The notes below the pieces were generated by a model. The model saw only the letters and a program-made list of their open reading frames with translations, was not told the DNA's origin and made no database searches. This document shows positions 18,562 through 27,459 of a DNA stretch of 64,000 nt, piece after piece. Source of the stretch: an uncultured Pseudomonadota bacterium (GTDB lineage Bacteria; Pseudomonadota; Alphaproteobacteria; RF32; CAG-239); NCBI GenBank assembly GCA_902763535.1, contig CACWSG010000004.1, positions 113,595 through 177,594 on the forward strand. The letters run 5' to 3'. The translations under genes were made by a program, and so were the position numbers. Numbering within the stretch: position 1 is the stretch's first letter; the number at the start of each line of letters is the position of its first letter.

Positions 18562-19434
18562 ATGGATCAGAACACTGCACTATCCGGTATCGATTTTTCA
18601 GCCGAAGTCAATATGGCTCGCTATATTCGCAACATCAACAATTTTCCGATTCTTGATGTTGATGAGGAGTATGAAATAGCACTAAAATATCAGCAAACCA
18701 AAGACAAAAAATTAGCCTATAAATTGATAACCTCCCACTTGCGGCTGGTGATAAAATTAGCTTCAGCCTATAAAGGATACGGTTTACCGATGCAAGAACT
18801 TATCTCCGAGGGCAATTTAGGTCTGTTGTATGCGGTGGACAAATTTGAACCTGAAAAAGGTTTTCGTTTTTCGACTTATGCTTTATGGTGGATAAAAGCC
18901 TATATTCAAAAATACATTCTCAATTCTTGGTCATTGGTAAAAATTGGAACGACAGCGGCGCAAAAAAAATTATTTTTTAACCTGCGCAAAATGAAAAGCC
19001 AACTGAATTTAGTTGACGGGCGAGATTTGAGTGATGAAACTCTGAAACATATTGCGGATTCTCTTTCAGTTGGCATCCAAGATGTCAAAGATATGAATAA
19101 TCGTATGCATTCGCATGATAGCTCATTGAACAAATTGTGTAATGACGGCGAGGAAGACAGTGCCGAGTGGATGGACTTTTTAGCCGATAGCAAACCATCG
19201 CCGGAAGCATCAATGTCTTATTCCGAAACTTATGCCTATCGTAAAAAGTTATTTTCGCAGGCTTTGTCATGCTTGAATAAACGCGAGCATGATATATTGT
19301 ATAAGCGTCGTATGCTCGACAATGCTTTTACCTTAGATGAGCTGAGTAAAGTATATGGCATCAGCAAGGAGCGCATTCGTCAGATAGAACTTAATTCCAT
19401 TCGCAAAATTCGCAAAAACTTGTCTTTAATTTAA
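18562..19434 (+). CDS. rpoH: Heat-shock sigma factor RpoH (sigma-32)
   Basis: RpoH directs RNA polymerase to heat-shock promoters. Region 2 runs from about 35 to 110 (core HLRLVIKLASAYKGYG and ALWWIKAYIQKYI). The diagnostic RpoH box QKKLFFNLRKMK is near 134-145, and region 4 with its helix-turn-helix fills the last 50 residues. Length 290 is normal. GGAG is 8 bases upstream of the ATG. Its own upstream region has potential alternative RNA hairpins. Alphaproteobacteria often have more than one RpoH, so this may be one of several. Confidence 0.95.
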   Translation: MDQNTALSGIDFSAEVNMARYIRNINNFPILDVDEEYEIALKYQQTKDKKLAYKLITSHLRLVIKLASAYKGYGLPMQELISEGNLGLLYAVDKFEPEKGFRFSTYALWWIKAYIQKYILNSWSLVKIGTTAAQKKLFFNLRKMKSQLNLVDGRDLSDETLKHIADSLSVGIQDVKDMNNRMHSHDSSLNKLCNDGEEDSAEWMDFLADSKPSPEASMSYSETYAYRKKLFSQALSCLNKREHDILYKRRMLDNAFTLDELSKVYGISKERIRQIELNSIRKIRKNLSLI

Positions 19435-19501
19435 CCAAACAAAATTGTACATAAAAAAGCCCACTATGTCGTGGCTTCAAATCCCAACCCTTACATATAA
19501 T

Positions 19502-19532
19502 AAAAAAGCCCACTATGAAAGTGGACTTTTTT
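19502..19532. terminator. Bidirectional terminator between rpoH and tRNA-Met
   Basis: AAAAAAGCCCACT pairs with AGTGGACTTTTTT with one mismatch, and either strand ends in T residues. A partial copy of its left arm, AAAAAAGCCCACTATG, occurs 49 bases earlier at 19453. Confidence 0.75.
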
Positions 19533-19536
19533 ATTA

Positions 19537-19612
19537 TGGTAGCGGGTGAGGGATTCGAACCCACGACACAAGGATTATGATTCCTCCGCTCTACCGACTG
19601 AGCTAACCCGCC
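19537..19612 (-). tRNA. tRNA-Met (CAT)
   Basis: A 76-base cloverleaf on the minus strand: acceptor GGCGGGT/ACCCGCT, D-stem GCTC/GAGC, anticodon stem GAGGA/TCCTT with loop ATCATAA (anticodon CAT), T-loop TTCGAAT and encoded CCA. With G1-U72 it is not the usual initiator form. It is an elongator tRNA-Met, unless the C is modified to read isoleucine codons. Confidence 0.93.
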
Positions 19613-19722
19613 ATCGCCTCAAAGCAAGCTATTTAATAATATGATAGTTTGCCTTTGTCAATATTTTTTTTGTATTCTTACCAATAGTTCAGGATATTGA
19701 ATAAATAGTCAACTAAGTTCAC

Positions 19723-21012
19723 CTAGCTTATGCTGTACTGCGATCCTCTTCTTCCTATAACTGCTTGTCTTGGGATATCTTGCTCAACAGATGATTTTTG
19801 AGGACGATTAGAAGCAGGTGAAAAGTGAATAGATGGAGGATGGTTCTTTGCAATTGGAATATCAAACTCAAGTTTTGAAATATCCGGCGCAACAGTATGG
19901 GTATCGGCAACAGCCAAATTTGTAAATTCTCCTTTAGATATTTTTAGAAAAGATATGTTAATGCCATCAGGTTTTGTGTCATAGGCAAGCTTATTATTTT
20001 TCATGCTTTCTAATTCAGCCAATTGATCATACGAGTTGACATAATAAGTATCACTTGATAAACATTTTGAGAATTTTTCCATGAATTGAGTAGCATCATT
20101 TCGCGAAATTTTATTGTTATATTTCTTTAAACTGCACAATTCATGATTTACATAGCTTGCAAATATTCCGGTTACATCAACAACATGACCTTTTCTACTT
20201 TGAGCAAATTTGTAGTCTTTTACCGAACGCACATCTTCTTTATTGAATGAAACTCGCCAATAATCGGCCCCGTCAAAATACAGCATTGTAAAATGTCTTC
20301 CGCCATCATTGGTCTCTTCACACAAAAAAAGTTTTTTATCATCATTGGGATTGTGCTTTTTGTTATAGTCAGTGATTTTTTTATAAATATTGCCATTATC
20401 TTCCATAAAAAATTGATTTGGTTTTTCACAATATTTTTTTGCTATACTTTTCAAATCATTAATTATGGTGGGAGCAAAGTTCGGATTTTTAAGATTATTA
20501 TAAACGGAATCAATCAAAAATTGCGGTGTAAATTTTTGATTAAAAACTTCCCAAGATCCGGCCTCAGCACAATGTTGACGAAGATTATTTATACGGCTTT
20601 TTTCAATGGCTTTAGATATGGCTTGATTGTAATTTTTACCCTGTTTTTTAGCTTTGTTTATGGCTGCCACATCAGCAGTTGCTTCCGCTATATAGGCTTC
20701 AAGATAATTATTGATACTTTGAGCATACATTTCAAGAGCCATTTTTTGGACATCTTCAAAATCAAAATATCCTTGGTCACCATGACGCAAACTTGCAGGA
20801 AAGTTATAATAATTAGTATCTGTTGTTAACTCAGTAGTTTGTGCGTTTTTATCTTCACGCGAATGGTTTTCAGCTGCTTTGACAGTTCCGGACAAAAGCG
20901 TTGTTGCACTGAGAGCCGCAGTGGTAATCAGAGTCTTCAGATAACCGGCTCTGTTCATTTTAGCACGACAAGCCCGCACCTTTTTTTCTAAATCATTTTT
21001 ACTAATAGCCAT
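19723..21012 (-). CDS. Predicted secreted protein of unknown function, 429 residues
   Basis: I do not recognise this family. An unusually long basic n-region (about 26 residues) is followed by a hydrophobic stretch (LITTAALSATTLLSGTVKA) and a plausible cleavage after VKA at about residue 47. The mature part is polar, Lys/Asn-rich, and helical early on, with a region near 240-330 of alternating strands containing scattered cysteines. The C-terminus is Pro/Ser-rich and disordered. The ATG has AAGGAG 9 bases upstream and a good promoter at 21071-21099 with a palindrome in its spacer. A second secreted protein with a similar leader lies at 53146. An extracellular or periplasmic role is inferred. 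Confidence 0.8.
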   Translation of the reverse strand: MAISKNDLEKKVRACRAKMNRAGYLKTLITTAALSATTLLSGTVKAAENHSREDKNAQTTELTTDTNYYNFPASLRHGDQGYFDFEDVQKMALEMYAQSINNYLEAYIAEATADVAAINKAKKQGKNYNQAISKAIEKSRINNLRQHCAEAGSWEVFNQKFTPQFLIDSVYNNLKNPNFAPTIINDLKSIAKKYCEKPNQFFMEDNGNIYKKITDYNKKHNPNDDKKLFLCEETNDGGRHFTMLYFDGADYWRVSFNKEDVRSVKDYKFAQSRKGHVVDVTGIFASYVNHELCSLKKYNNKISRNDATQFMEKFSKCLSSDTYYVNSYDQLAELESMKNNKLAYDTKPDGINISFLKISKGEFTNLAVADTHTVAPDISKLEFDIPIAKNHPPSIHFSPASNRPQKSSVEQDIPRQAVIGRRGSQYSIS

Positions 21013-21070
21013 TTCTTCTAGCTCCTTCTACTCATGTCTTTATCCACTTTACAACATCTATTTTGTCTAA

Positions 21071-21099
21071 ATTATACGACTTTTGTCGTCTGATTGCAA
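21071..21099 (-). promoter_or_regulatory. Promoter of the 429-residue secreted protein, with operator-like palindrome
   Basis: On the minus strand TTGCAA (21099-21094) and TATAAT (21076-21071) are 17 bases apart. The spacer next to the -10 holds an inverted repeat, ACGAC-TTTT-GTCGT (21076-21089), placed where a repressor or a spacer-distorting activator would bind. Confidence 0.6.
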
Positions 21100-21200
21100 C
21101 ATATTTTTTTATATTTTTTATATGGTTAAACACTTTAAATTTCCACGATAACAATTACATATCACCATAATTTTTACAAAATATTAAAAAAGGAGGAAAA

Positions 21201-22388
21201 ATGCACAAAATTTCATTATATATGGGCGTTAGTTTGGCTTTATTGGGTTTGACCTTTTCGGTTCAGGCTGCCGACCATCCGGTCAAAAAGGGAAAACGAG
21301 TTTCAGAATTTGGTGAAATATGGCAAGACTACGAAAATTTTAAGCAAAATTTACAAAAAAACTATGGATTCGACTATGGTTTAACTTATTCTTTATTGGG
21401 GCAATACGGTGCTCCTTCAGGAAAAAAAGCCGCTTTTCAGTCAATAGCGTATCCTGATTTTACTTGGACACTTTTTAACAACGATATGGGAAATTTGGCT
21501 CTGAATGCCGCTTACAACATGGTGCAATATTCCGGCTCTAACGGCAACGGTATCGGTAATCGTATCGGTGTGATAACACCTATAAATGACTATACCGAAC
21601 AGTCAAACGAATTTCCTGAATTGTATTTAACCTACCAATTGCCGGCAGATTATAATTGGATGACCATCGGTTTGGGACAATTTCCGATTTATAATTTTGA
21701 CGGTACTGCCTATAACTCCAACCAACAAGAAAACTTTATTAACTGGACTTTTGCTCAAAATGCTTCGTCAACTTATCCGACTGCAGGTATCGGCGGCTAC
21801 ATTCAAGCCTCACCCAATGATTGGGTATTTACCATCGGTGCTCAAGATGCTACCAATATCACCGGCGAAAGTATTTCAACATCCAATTTGGATGAAAAGC
21901 ATTATACCACATTCGCATCAATCGCGTATAATCCGACCATCAGCGGACTGGGGCAGGGACAATATTCCGTGTTGTACTACAATCAGCCATGGGTTAAAAA
22001 ACAGCCGCAAACCACTAACGGATGGTCGCTTAATGCCATGCAAAATTTGGGCGATAAATGGGCAATCTTTGGCCGTATCAATGGAGTCAGCGGTGATATG
22101 GCAACCATCGATACATCATATATGATGGGCGTTGTGATGAATAACCCATGGGATCGCAATCAGTTGGATCAAATTGGTTTTGCTGCCGGATTAAATCACA
22201 TTAACGAAGATGCGGCAGGCGCACCTTTAGAGCATAATTATGAAACAGTCCTAGAAGGTTATACAGCTTTTGGCGTATCTTCTTTTATGACTATCACACC
22301 GGATATTCAAATTTATTTTAATCCGGCAGAAAATCCCAAATCCGATAATGCATTTGTATTTTCACTAAGAGCGACGGTATTTTTCTAG
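21201..22388 (+). CDS. OprB-like carbohydrate-selective porin
   Basis: Outer-membrane barrel of 395 residues. The signal peptide is cleaved after VQA (about 24). Strand-rich sequence follows, with aromatic residues at strand ends and terminal ATVFF as the C-terminal assembly signal. The pattern in the middle (LPADYNWMTIGLGQFPIYNFDG, given here only as a landmark near 155, and PTAGIGGYIQASP) resembles OprB porins that take up sugars. A strong AGGAGG site precedes the ATG. Other families of 16-18-strand porin would also fit, so the substrate is not known. Confidence 0.7.
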   Translation: MHKISLYMGVSLALLGLTFSVQAADHPVKKGKRVSEFGEIWQDYENFKQNLQKNYGFDYGLTYSLLGQYGAPSGKKAAFQSIAYPDFTWTLFNNDMGNLALNAAYNMVQYSGSNGNGIGNRIGVITPINDYTEQSNEFPELYLTYQLPADYNWMTIGLGQFPIYNFDGTAYNSNQQENFINWTFAQNASSTYPTAGIGGYIQASPNDWVFTIGAQDATNITGESISTSNLDEKHYTTFASIAYNPTISGLGQGQYSVLYYNQPWVKKQPQTTNGWSLNAMQNLGDKWAIFGRINGVSGDMATIDTSYMMGVVMNNPWDRNQLDQIGFAAGLNHINEDAAGAPLEHNYETVLEGYTAFGVSSFMTITPDIQIYFNPAENPKSDNAFVFSLRATVFF

Positions 22389-22499
22389 GACTAAAAATAG
22401 CGGTGGAAAAAGCGGGCATTTTAAAAAGTTTGCCTTTACATCTGAATTGTTATCGTACTAAATTGAAGGCGTGTTTTGAGATAATTAAAGAGTGCGATA

Positions 22500-23021
22500 A
22501 TGAAAAAGGCAACTGTTTTAGGAATATTGATGATGTTGACCGCTTGTGCCACTGCGCCAACGCCGAAGATTGATGAAAATACTGAAGTTAAACAACCGAT
22601 AAAAGAGGTAAACCAACTTCCGATTATTGGCGGAGTTGAAAGGTTATATGTTGAAAATATCAAGGCTCCTTTCCATGCTCGAATTGATACCGGTGCCGAA
22701 ACATCTTCAATAGATGTTCAAAATATTACACCTTTTGAGCGAGATGGTGAAAAATGGGTGTCTTTTGATTTGGTTAATCGATCCAATGGCGAAAAAATTA
22801 AACTGGAAAAACCGATTAAACGCAAAACCACCATTAAACGGACAAACGAGACCGAGCATCGCTATGTCGTAAGAATGAAAATTCGCATGGGTAAAAGCCT
22901 GATTAATGCCGACTTCACACTCAATGACCGCTCCAAATTTGACTATCAGGTGCTGATTGGTCGCAACATAATCAGCGGCCGGTATATTGTTGATGTTTCT
23001 ACAACCAACACATTGCGCTAG
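22500..23021 (+). CDS. Retropepsin-like aspartic protease, lipoprotein
   Basis: The PF05618 family, annotated as putative ATP-dependent zinc protease, has the fold of a single retropepsin monomer. The motif ARIDTGAETSSI lies near residues 60-71, with the catalytic-type Asp in DTGA, and the second hallmark VLIGRN is near the C-terminus. The N-terminus is a lipoprotein signal (LTAC, Cys at about 17), so it is membrane-anchored in the periplasm. It is the first gene of a set with an inactive transglutaminase/7TM protein (12 bases downstream) and an ATP-grasp ligase. These three partners travel together in many proteobacteria, and a peptide-modifying role has been predicted. Confidence 0.85.
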   Translation: MKKATVLGILMMLTACATAPTPKIDENTEVKQPIKEVNQLPIIGGVERLYVENIKAPFHARIDTGAETSSIDVQNITPFERDGEKWVSFDLVNRSNGEKIKLEKPIKRKTTIKRTNETEHRYVVRMKIRMGKSLINADFTLNDRSKFDYQVLIGRNIISGRYIVDVSTTNTLR

Positions 23022-23033
23022 GACTTTTATCAC

Positions 23034-24587
23034 ATGAAAAAATTAAATGCTTTAATTAAGAAATTCCGCTCCATAAGATTTGTGTTGACGGTTTTGCTTT
23101 TATTGACTTTGATATTTACATCGTTCAGCGCCTATTACAAAATAAAATATTGGGGATTTAGCTTTTCACCAAAGCAGAATACCAATGTTTGGGCAATAGA
23201 AGCTCATGTTTCTTTTATTGCTGACGGCTCACCGATAAATGTGAGTTTGGCGATTCCATCCAAAAACAAAGGTTTTAAAATTTTGGAAGAAAACATTATT
23301 GCCAACGGCTATAAGACACAAAAATTTGATGACAAGATTACATTCAAATCTCGCAACATGATTGGCGAACAAGATTTGTACTACAAAATCATGGTCTTTG
23401 ACAATAAGCCAGCCAAGGATAAGCTCAAAGACGAAGCACCTAAAAAGATTAGTCGTCCGGATTGGGACGAAAACACATTAGCTCAAGCCCAGCAAGTTTT
23501 ATCATTAGCTCAACAAGAAGAGGGTGATGACAATATTGAAAAGTTGATTGTTTTATTCAATCAGGAACCGCTTAATCCGGCACTGAAATCTTATCTTCCG
23601 GTACAATATAATCAAAAACAAAAACTGGAGATAATGCAGCAGCTCTTGAGCCTGGAAGATATAGCAACACGCATATCTCGCGGTCTCAACCTTGAAGAAG
23701 GACAAAAAATCACTCCTGATTTGATGTTGGAGGCTTATGTTGATGGAGCTTGGCGTATCTATGATCCCAACACCGGCAAAAAAGGACTTCCTGACAATTT
23801 CTTGCTCTTCCAAAGAGGCGGAAATTCTTTGCTTGATGTGGTTGGCGGAGAGGATTCGTCAGTACGTTTTTCTATTCAAAAGTCGATTACTTCAACCATG
23901 AACTTAGCCAGCCGCCGCGCCAAACTGTCGCGCAAAGACGGACTTTATAATTTGAGTATTTACAACTTGCCGTTGTCATCACAAAACAGCTTGAAATGGT
24001 TATCGGTATTTCCAATTGCTATATTATTTGTGGTTTTGTTACGCAATGTCGTCGGCATTCGCACAATGGGAACATTTACCCCGATGTTGATTGCCATGTC
24101 ATTTGTTCAAACCGGATTTTGGGCAGGATTAGTATGTTTCAGCGTTATTGTTGCTTTGGGATTGCTGATAAGATTCGTTATGTCAAAACTAAATCTTTTA
24201 TTGGTGCCGCGCATTTCAGCAGTGGTAATTTTTGTTATTTTGATTATTACCGGTTTAACTTTCTTCGGACATTATTTTAATATCAAAATTGCGCAAGCCT
24301 CGGTTTATTTTCCGATTATTATCACCGCATGGGTAATTGAAAGAGCTTCAATTATTTGGGAAGAAGAGGGGGCTCGTAATGCATGGCATGAGCTGTCAAA
24401 CAGTCTGTTGGTAGGCATCATTGTTTATTTTGTTATATCAAATGAATATGTGCGGCATTGGACATTTGTATTTAACGAAATAAATTTGGTGATTTTGTTT
24501 GCGGTTATGCTGTTGGGAACTTATACCGGTTATCGGCTTGTAGAATTGAAACGATTTGCTTCATTGGTAAAAGGAACCAAAAAATAG
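23034..24587 (+). CDS. Inactive transglutaminase-like domain fused to a 7TM region
   Basis: A membrane helix at 15-36 is followed by a periplasmic domain of about 270 residues related to transglutaminases. It lacks the cysteine of the catalytic triad: no Cys occurs in that region. About seven membrane helices span 318-505 (starting LSVFPIAILFVVLLRN). This is the architecture of the PF14400/PF14402 pair. The stop codon is directly followed by the ATG of the ATP-grasp gene, so the two are translationally coupled. A role as a membrane scaffold or peptide-binding unit for the flanking protease and ligase is inferred. Confidence 0.88.
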   Translation: MKKLNALIKKFRSIRFVLTVLLLLTLIFTSFSAYYKIKYWGFSFSPKQNTNVWAIEAHVSFIADGSPINVSLAIPSKNKGFKILEENIIANGYKTQKFDDKITFKSRNMIGEQDLYYKIMVFDNKPAKDKLKDEAPKKISRPDWDENTLAQAQQVLSLAQQEEGDDNIEKLIVLFNQEPLNPALKSYLPVQYNQKQKLEIMQQLLSLEDIATRISRGLNLEEGQKITPDLMLEAYVDGAWRIYDPNTGKKGLPDNFLLFQRGGNSLLDVVGGEDSSVRFSIQKSITSTMNLASRRAKLSRKDGLYNLSIYNLPLSSQNSLKWLSVFPIAILFVVLLRNVVGIRTMGTFTPMLIAMSFVQTGFWAGLVCFSVIVALGLLIRFVMSKLNLLLVPRISAVVIFVILIITGLTFFGHYFNIKIAQASVYFPIIITAWVIERASIIWEEEGARNAWHELSNSLLVGIIVYFVISNEYVRHWTFVFNEINLVILFAVMLLGTYTGYRLVELKRFASLVKGTKK

Positions 24588-25538
24588 ATGTTCAATTGGA
24601 TAAAAGCAATCAAAGAGCTTCCTTCTCAACTCCGCGCCAAAGGAGTTTTGGGAATGAATGCCCGCAACTATGCCGTAATTTCTCAACACAATTCGCGGCG
24701 ACTTTATCCTTTGGTGGATGACAAAGTTCAGACCAAAAATTTGGCACTCAAATTTGGTGTAAAAACTCCTGAGATGATTGGGGTTATAGAACATCAATAT
24801 CAGGTTGCGGACATAATGAAGATAGTCAAAGGACATGAAGAATTTGTTGTAAAACCGGCTCATGGCTCCGGCGGTAAAGGAGTTATGGTAGTAAAAAGCT
24901 ACCATGGTGATAATTTCACTTTAGCCTCAGGTCGCATTATCGGTTATAATGAGCTATATCAGCACATATCCAACATATTAAGCGGTCTTTATTCGCTTGG
25001 CGGTCAGTATGACAGTGCTCTTATTGAAGAAATGGTGCATTTTTCTTCAGCCTTTGATAATTACAGCTATCACGGTGTTCCTGATGTCAGAGTTATCGTT
25101 TACAAAGGTTATCCGATAATGGCAATGACTAGGTTAGCCACCAAAGAATCCGGCGGACGAGCCAACTTGCACCAAGGTGCTGTCGGAGTTGGGCTTGATA
25201 TCAAAACCGGAAAAACAAAATTGGCAGTCCAGCATAACTGTCCGATAACAACTCACCCCGACACAAAGGCTGACTTAGGTAAAATAGAAGTCCCTTATTG
25301 GCGTGAACATCTCTTGTTAGCGGCCAAAGCTTATGAGATGACCGGTTTAGGTTATTTTGGTGCCGATATAGTTTTGGACGCTCAAAAAGGACCTATGATG
25401 CTTGAGTTAAACGCGCGCCCCGGTTTGGCTATTCAGATTGCCAATGGTGAAGGATTGAAAAAATCAATCAAACGCGTAGATAAAGATTATCCTTCCGGTT
25501 TATCACCCGAAGAGCGCATTAAATATATTTTGCAATAA
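24588..25538 (+). CDS. RimK-like ATP-grasp peptide ligase
   Basis: ATP-grasp enzymes of the alpha-L-glutamate ligase type join an amino acid to a carboxylate through an acyl phosphate. The 316-residue protein shows the nucleotide-binding strand EEFVVKPAHGSGGKGVMVV (about 80-98). Near the C-terminus is the metal-binding ELNARPGLAIQIAN (about 268-281). It has no signal peptide, so it acts in the cytoplasm. The start follows the previous stop with no gap. The substrate is unknown; a small peptide or cell-surface component handled by the partner protease is the likeliest guess. Confidence 0.85.
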   Translation: MFNWIKAIKELPSQLRAKGVLGMNARNYAVISQHNSRRLYPLVDDKVQTKNLALKFGVKTPEMIGVIEHQYQVADIMKIVKGHEEFVVKPAHGSGGKGVMVVKSYHGDNFTLASGRIIGYNELYQHISNILSGLYSLGGQYDSALIEEMVHFSSAFDNYSYHGVPDVRVIVYKGYPIMAMTRLATKESGGRANLHQGAVGVGLDIKTGKTKLAVQHNCPITTHPDTKADLGKIEVPYWREHLLLAAKAYEMTGLGYFGADIVLDAQKGPMMLELNARPGLAIQIANGEGLKKSIKRVDKDYPSGLSPEERIKYILQ

Positions 25539-25605
25539 AATTTTGCATTATCAGTTTTCAGTTCCTATATAGATAGTAGATATAGATTGTAAAGGAGTAT
25601 ATACG

Positions 25606-26217
25606 ATGGTCGAAAATAAAAAACTCAAAGGTTCAACCACTCCTAAGATTGATGGTGGCAAAACCAAAAGCATCAAAAGTGATGATGTTAAAAAAATTGG
25701 CATGAGCACTTCGCGCGCCAAAAAAATAAAACACTCTTACAAAGTCAAAGATCCGGAAAATGCTATATTGCTGAAACTAAAAGATGGTGATGTGGTAATA
25801 GAAATGTTTGAAGATGCTGCCCCCAATCATGTTAAAAGAATCAAAGAGTTGGTAAGGCAAGGTTTTTACAATGGTTTAAAATTTCATCGTGTTATTGATG
25901 GTTTTATGGCTCAGACCGGATGCCCTTATGGTACCGGTACCGGCGGTTCAGGACAAAAACTAAAGGCCGAATTTAACCGCAATCCTCACAAAAGGGGGAC
26001 GGTTTCAATGGCGCGTTCCAGTTGGCCGGATTCCGCAGACAGTCAATTTTTTATCTGTTTTGCAGACTGTCCTTGGCTTGACGGTCAGTACACCGTTTGG
26101 GGAGAGGTTACTTCCGGTATGGAATATGTCGATATGATAAAGAAAGGCAACGGAGCCAATGGCGAAGTTAGCTCTCCTGATGAGATTGTTTCAATGACGG
26201 TTATTTCCGATTTGTAA
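25606..26217 (+). CDS. Cytoplasmic cyclophilin-type peptidyl-prolyl isomerase with basic N-terminal extension
   Basis: Cyclophilins speed cis-trans isomerisation of prolyl bonds during folding. The catalytic domain occupies about 52-203, with LKFHRVIDGFMAQTG (catalytic Arg), the QFFICF strand and the WLDGQYTVWG segment carrying the Trp. Ahead of it are 50 Lys/Ser/Thr-rich residues with no hydrophobic core, so this is not an exported PpiA. It has AAGGAG 8 bases before the ATG. The same unusual Lys/Thr-rich style appears in the next gene's tail. Confidence 0.92.
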   Translation: MVENKKLKGSTTPKIDGGKTKSIKSDDVKKIGMSTSRAKKIKHSYKVKDPENAILLKLKDGDVVIEMFEDAAPNHVKRIKELVRQGFYNGLKFHRVIDGFMAQTGCPYGTGTGGSGQKLKAEFNRNPHKRGTVSMARSSWPDSADSQFFICFADCPWLDGQYTVWGEVTSGMEYVDMIKKGNGANGEVSSPDEIVSMTVISDL

Positions 26218-26227
26218 TCTGCTAATT

Positions 26228-26261
26228 AAAAAAAAGCGCCGATTATTTCGGCGCTTTTTTA
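26228..26261. terminator. Terminator between the cyclophilin and the TrcR-like gene
   Basis: AAAAAGCGCCGA pairs with TTCGGCGCTTTTT through a four-base loop. Both strands end in T runs, so it can serve the two convergent genes. Confidence 0.88.
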
Positions 26262-26274
26262 TAAGAAATAATGC

Positions 26275-27363
26275 TTATTTTTTTGCAGTTTTCTTAGGTG
26301 CAGCTTTTTTTACGGTTGTTTTCTTAGGTGCAGGTTTTTTAGCAACGGTTTTCTTGGCGGTTGCAGTTTTTTTGGCAACAGGCTTTTTAGCAGCTGCTTT
26401 TTTAGTTGTAGTTTTTTTAGCAACAGGCTTTTTAGCTGTTGTCTTTTTGGCAGCAACTTTCTTTACGGTTGTCTTTTTTGCAACAGGCTTTTTGGCAACT
26501 GCTTTTTTAGTTGTAGTTTTTTTAGCAACAGTTTTTTTAGCTGTTGTTTTCTTAGCTGCAACTTTTTTTACGGTTGTTTTTTTAGCAACAGGTTTCTTAG
26601 CTGTTGTAGTTTTTTTCGCTACGGTAGCTTTTTTAGCTGTTGTTGTTTTTTTAGCAGCAACTTTTTTGGTTGTTGCTTTTTTGTCTTCAGTTTTCTTTGT
26701 TGTAGTTTTCATAGTCTTTTTCCTTGTAGTAGTTTTCAAAGTTTTCTTAGTTTTTTTAGCTTTTTTAGCTTTAGTTTTTGACACTTTTTTAGTGCTCTTT
26801 TTAGTTGATTTCTTAACAGGCTTTTTAACTTTCTCAGCCTTAACTTTAGGCTGCGAAGCAATTACAGCATTGTCTATATCAGTTTCACTGCACAAACCGA
26901 TAGATACGGGATCTTTTGCTTTCAGGTTTGCCATATCACGATGAGTGCCTTTACGAATAGCATCAATAGTTGTTTTGGTAGTGCCTATCAATTTGCAAAT
27001 TAAGCTGTCTTTAATTGACGGATAATTTTTCAAAACCCACAAAACGGCATTGGGCTTTTCTTGTCTTTGTGACGGCGACAAAACTTTTTTAGCTTTCAGA
27101 TTGCGTAACTTTGCATTACACTCCAATTCCTCAGCTTTAAGATTTGCTGTAATATCCTTTTCGCAGCGATGAATTTCATCCCAAGTAAGTTGACCGTTAT
27201 CAATCGGAGAAATGCCTCTTATATTGCTACCGACATCTCCATCGGCCATAGCCTGAATCTCTAATTCATGAATCTCACAAAAAACCGCAATTTGGCGGAA
27301 AGTAAGAGTCGTATTTTCTACCAGCCATACAGCAGTGGCTCTGGGCATCAAAGGTGCTGTCAT
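26275..27363 (-). CDS. TrcR/DUF1013 regulator with a long lysine-rich, histone-H1-like tail
   Basis: Residues 1-165 match the alphaproteobacterial DUF1013 family, called cell cycle transcriptional regulator TrcR. Landmarks are [20 protein letters not shown] at the N-terminus, then [15 protein letters not shown] and a second helical unit [16 protein letters not shown]. From about 180 to the end (362) the chain is almost only Lys, Thr, Ala, Val and Pro, in repeats of the KKTT/KKPVAKK type seen in histone H1 and AlgP-like DNA-binding tails. I chose the ATG at 27361-27363 because AAAGGA is 8 bases upstream; a TTG seven codons earlier overlaps that site. The tail probably binds DNA non-specifically. 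Confidence 0.88.
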   Translation of the reverse strand: MTAPLMPRATAVWLVENTTLTFRQIAVFCEIHELEIQAMADGDVGSNIRGISPIDNGQLTWDEIHRCEKDITANLKAEELECNAKLRNLKAKKVLSPSQRQEKPNAVLWVLKNYPSIKDSLICKLIGTTKTTIDAIRKGTHRDMANLKAKDPVSIGLCSETDIDNAVIASQPKVKAEKVKKPVKKSTKKSTKKVSKTKAKKAKKTKKTLKTTTRKKTMKTTTKKTEDKKATTKKVAAKKTTTAKKATVAKKTTTAKKPVAKKTTVKKVAAKKTTAKKTVAKKTTTKKAVAKKPVAKKTTVKKVAAKKTTAKKPVAKKTTTKKAAAKKPVAKKTATAKKTVAKKPAPKKTTVKKAAPKKTAKK

Positions 27364-27459
27364 ATACTTATCCTTTCTATTCAATTTAACTCAACCACAA
27401 TAACCTCAGTTTAATTGGTTTGAATATAAATACAAGATATTTTTAAATTTTAAAAGCAT

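Noticed and set aside
19453..19478. Second terminator after rpoH
   Set aside because: It repeats only part of the arm of the terminator at 19502, the stem is short and there is no T run.
26354..26944. Long hydrophobic rightward frame of 196 codons
   Set aside because: It is the complement of the Lys-rich TrcR tail (AAA/AAG read as TTT/CTT), lacks a ribosome binding site, and has no protein-like pattern beyond Val/Phe/Ala repeats.
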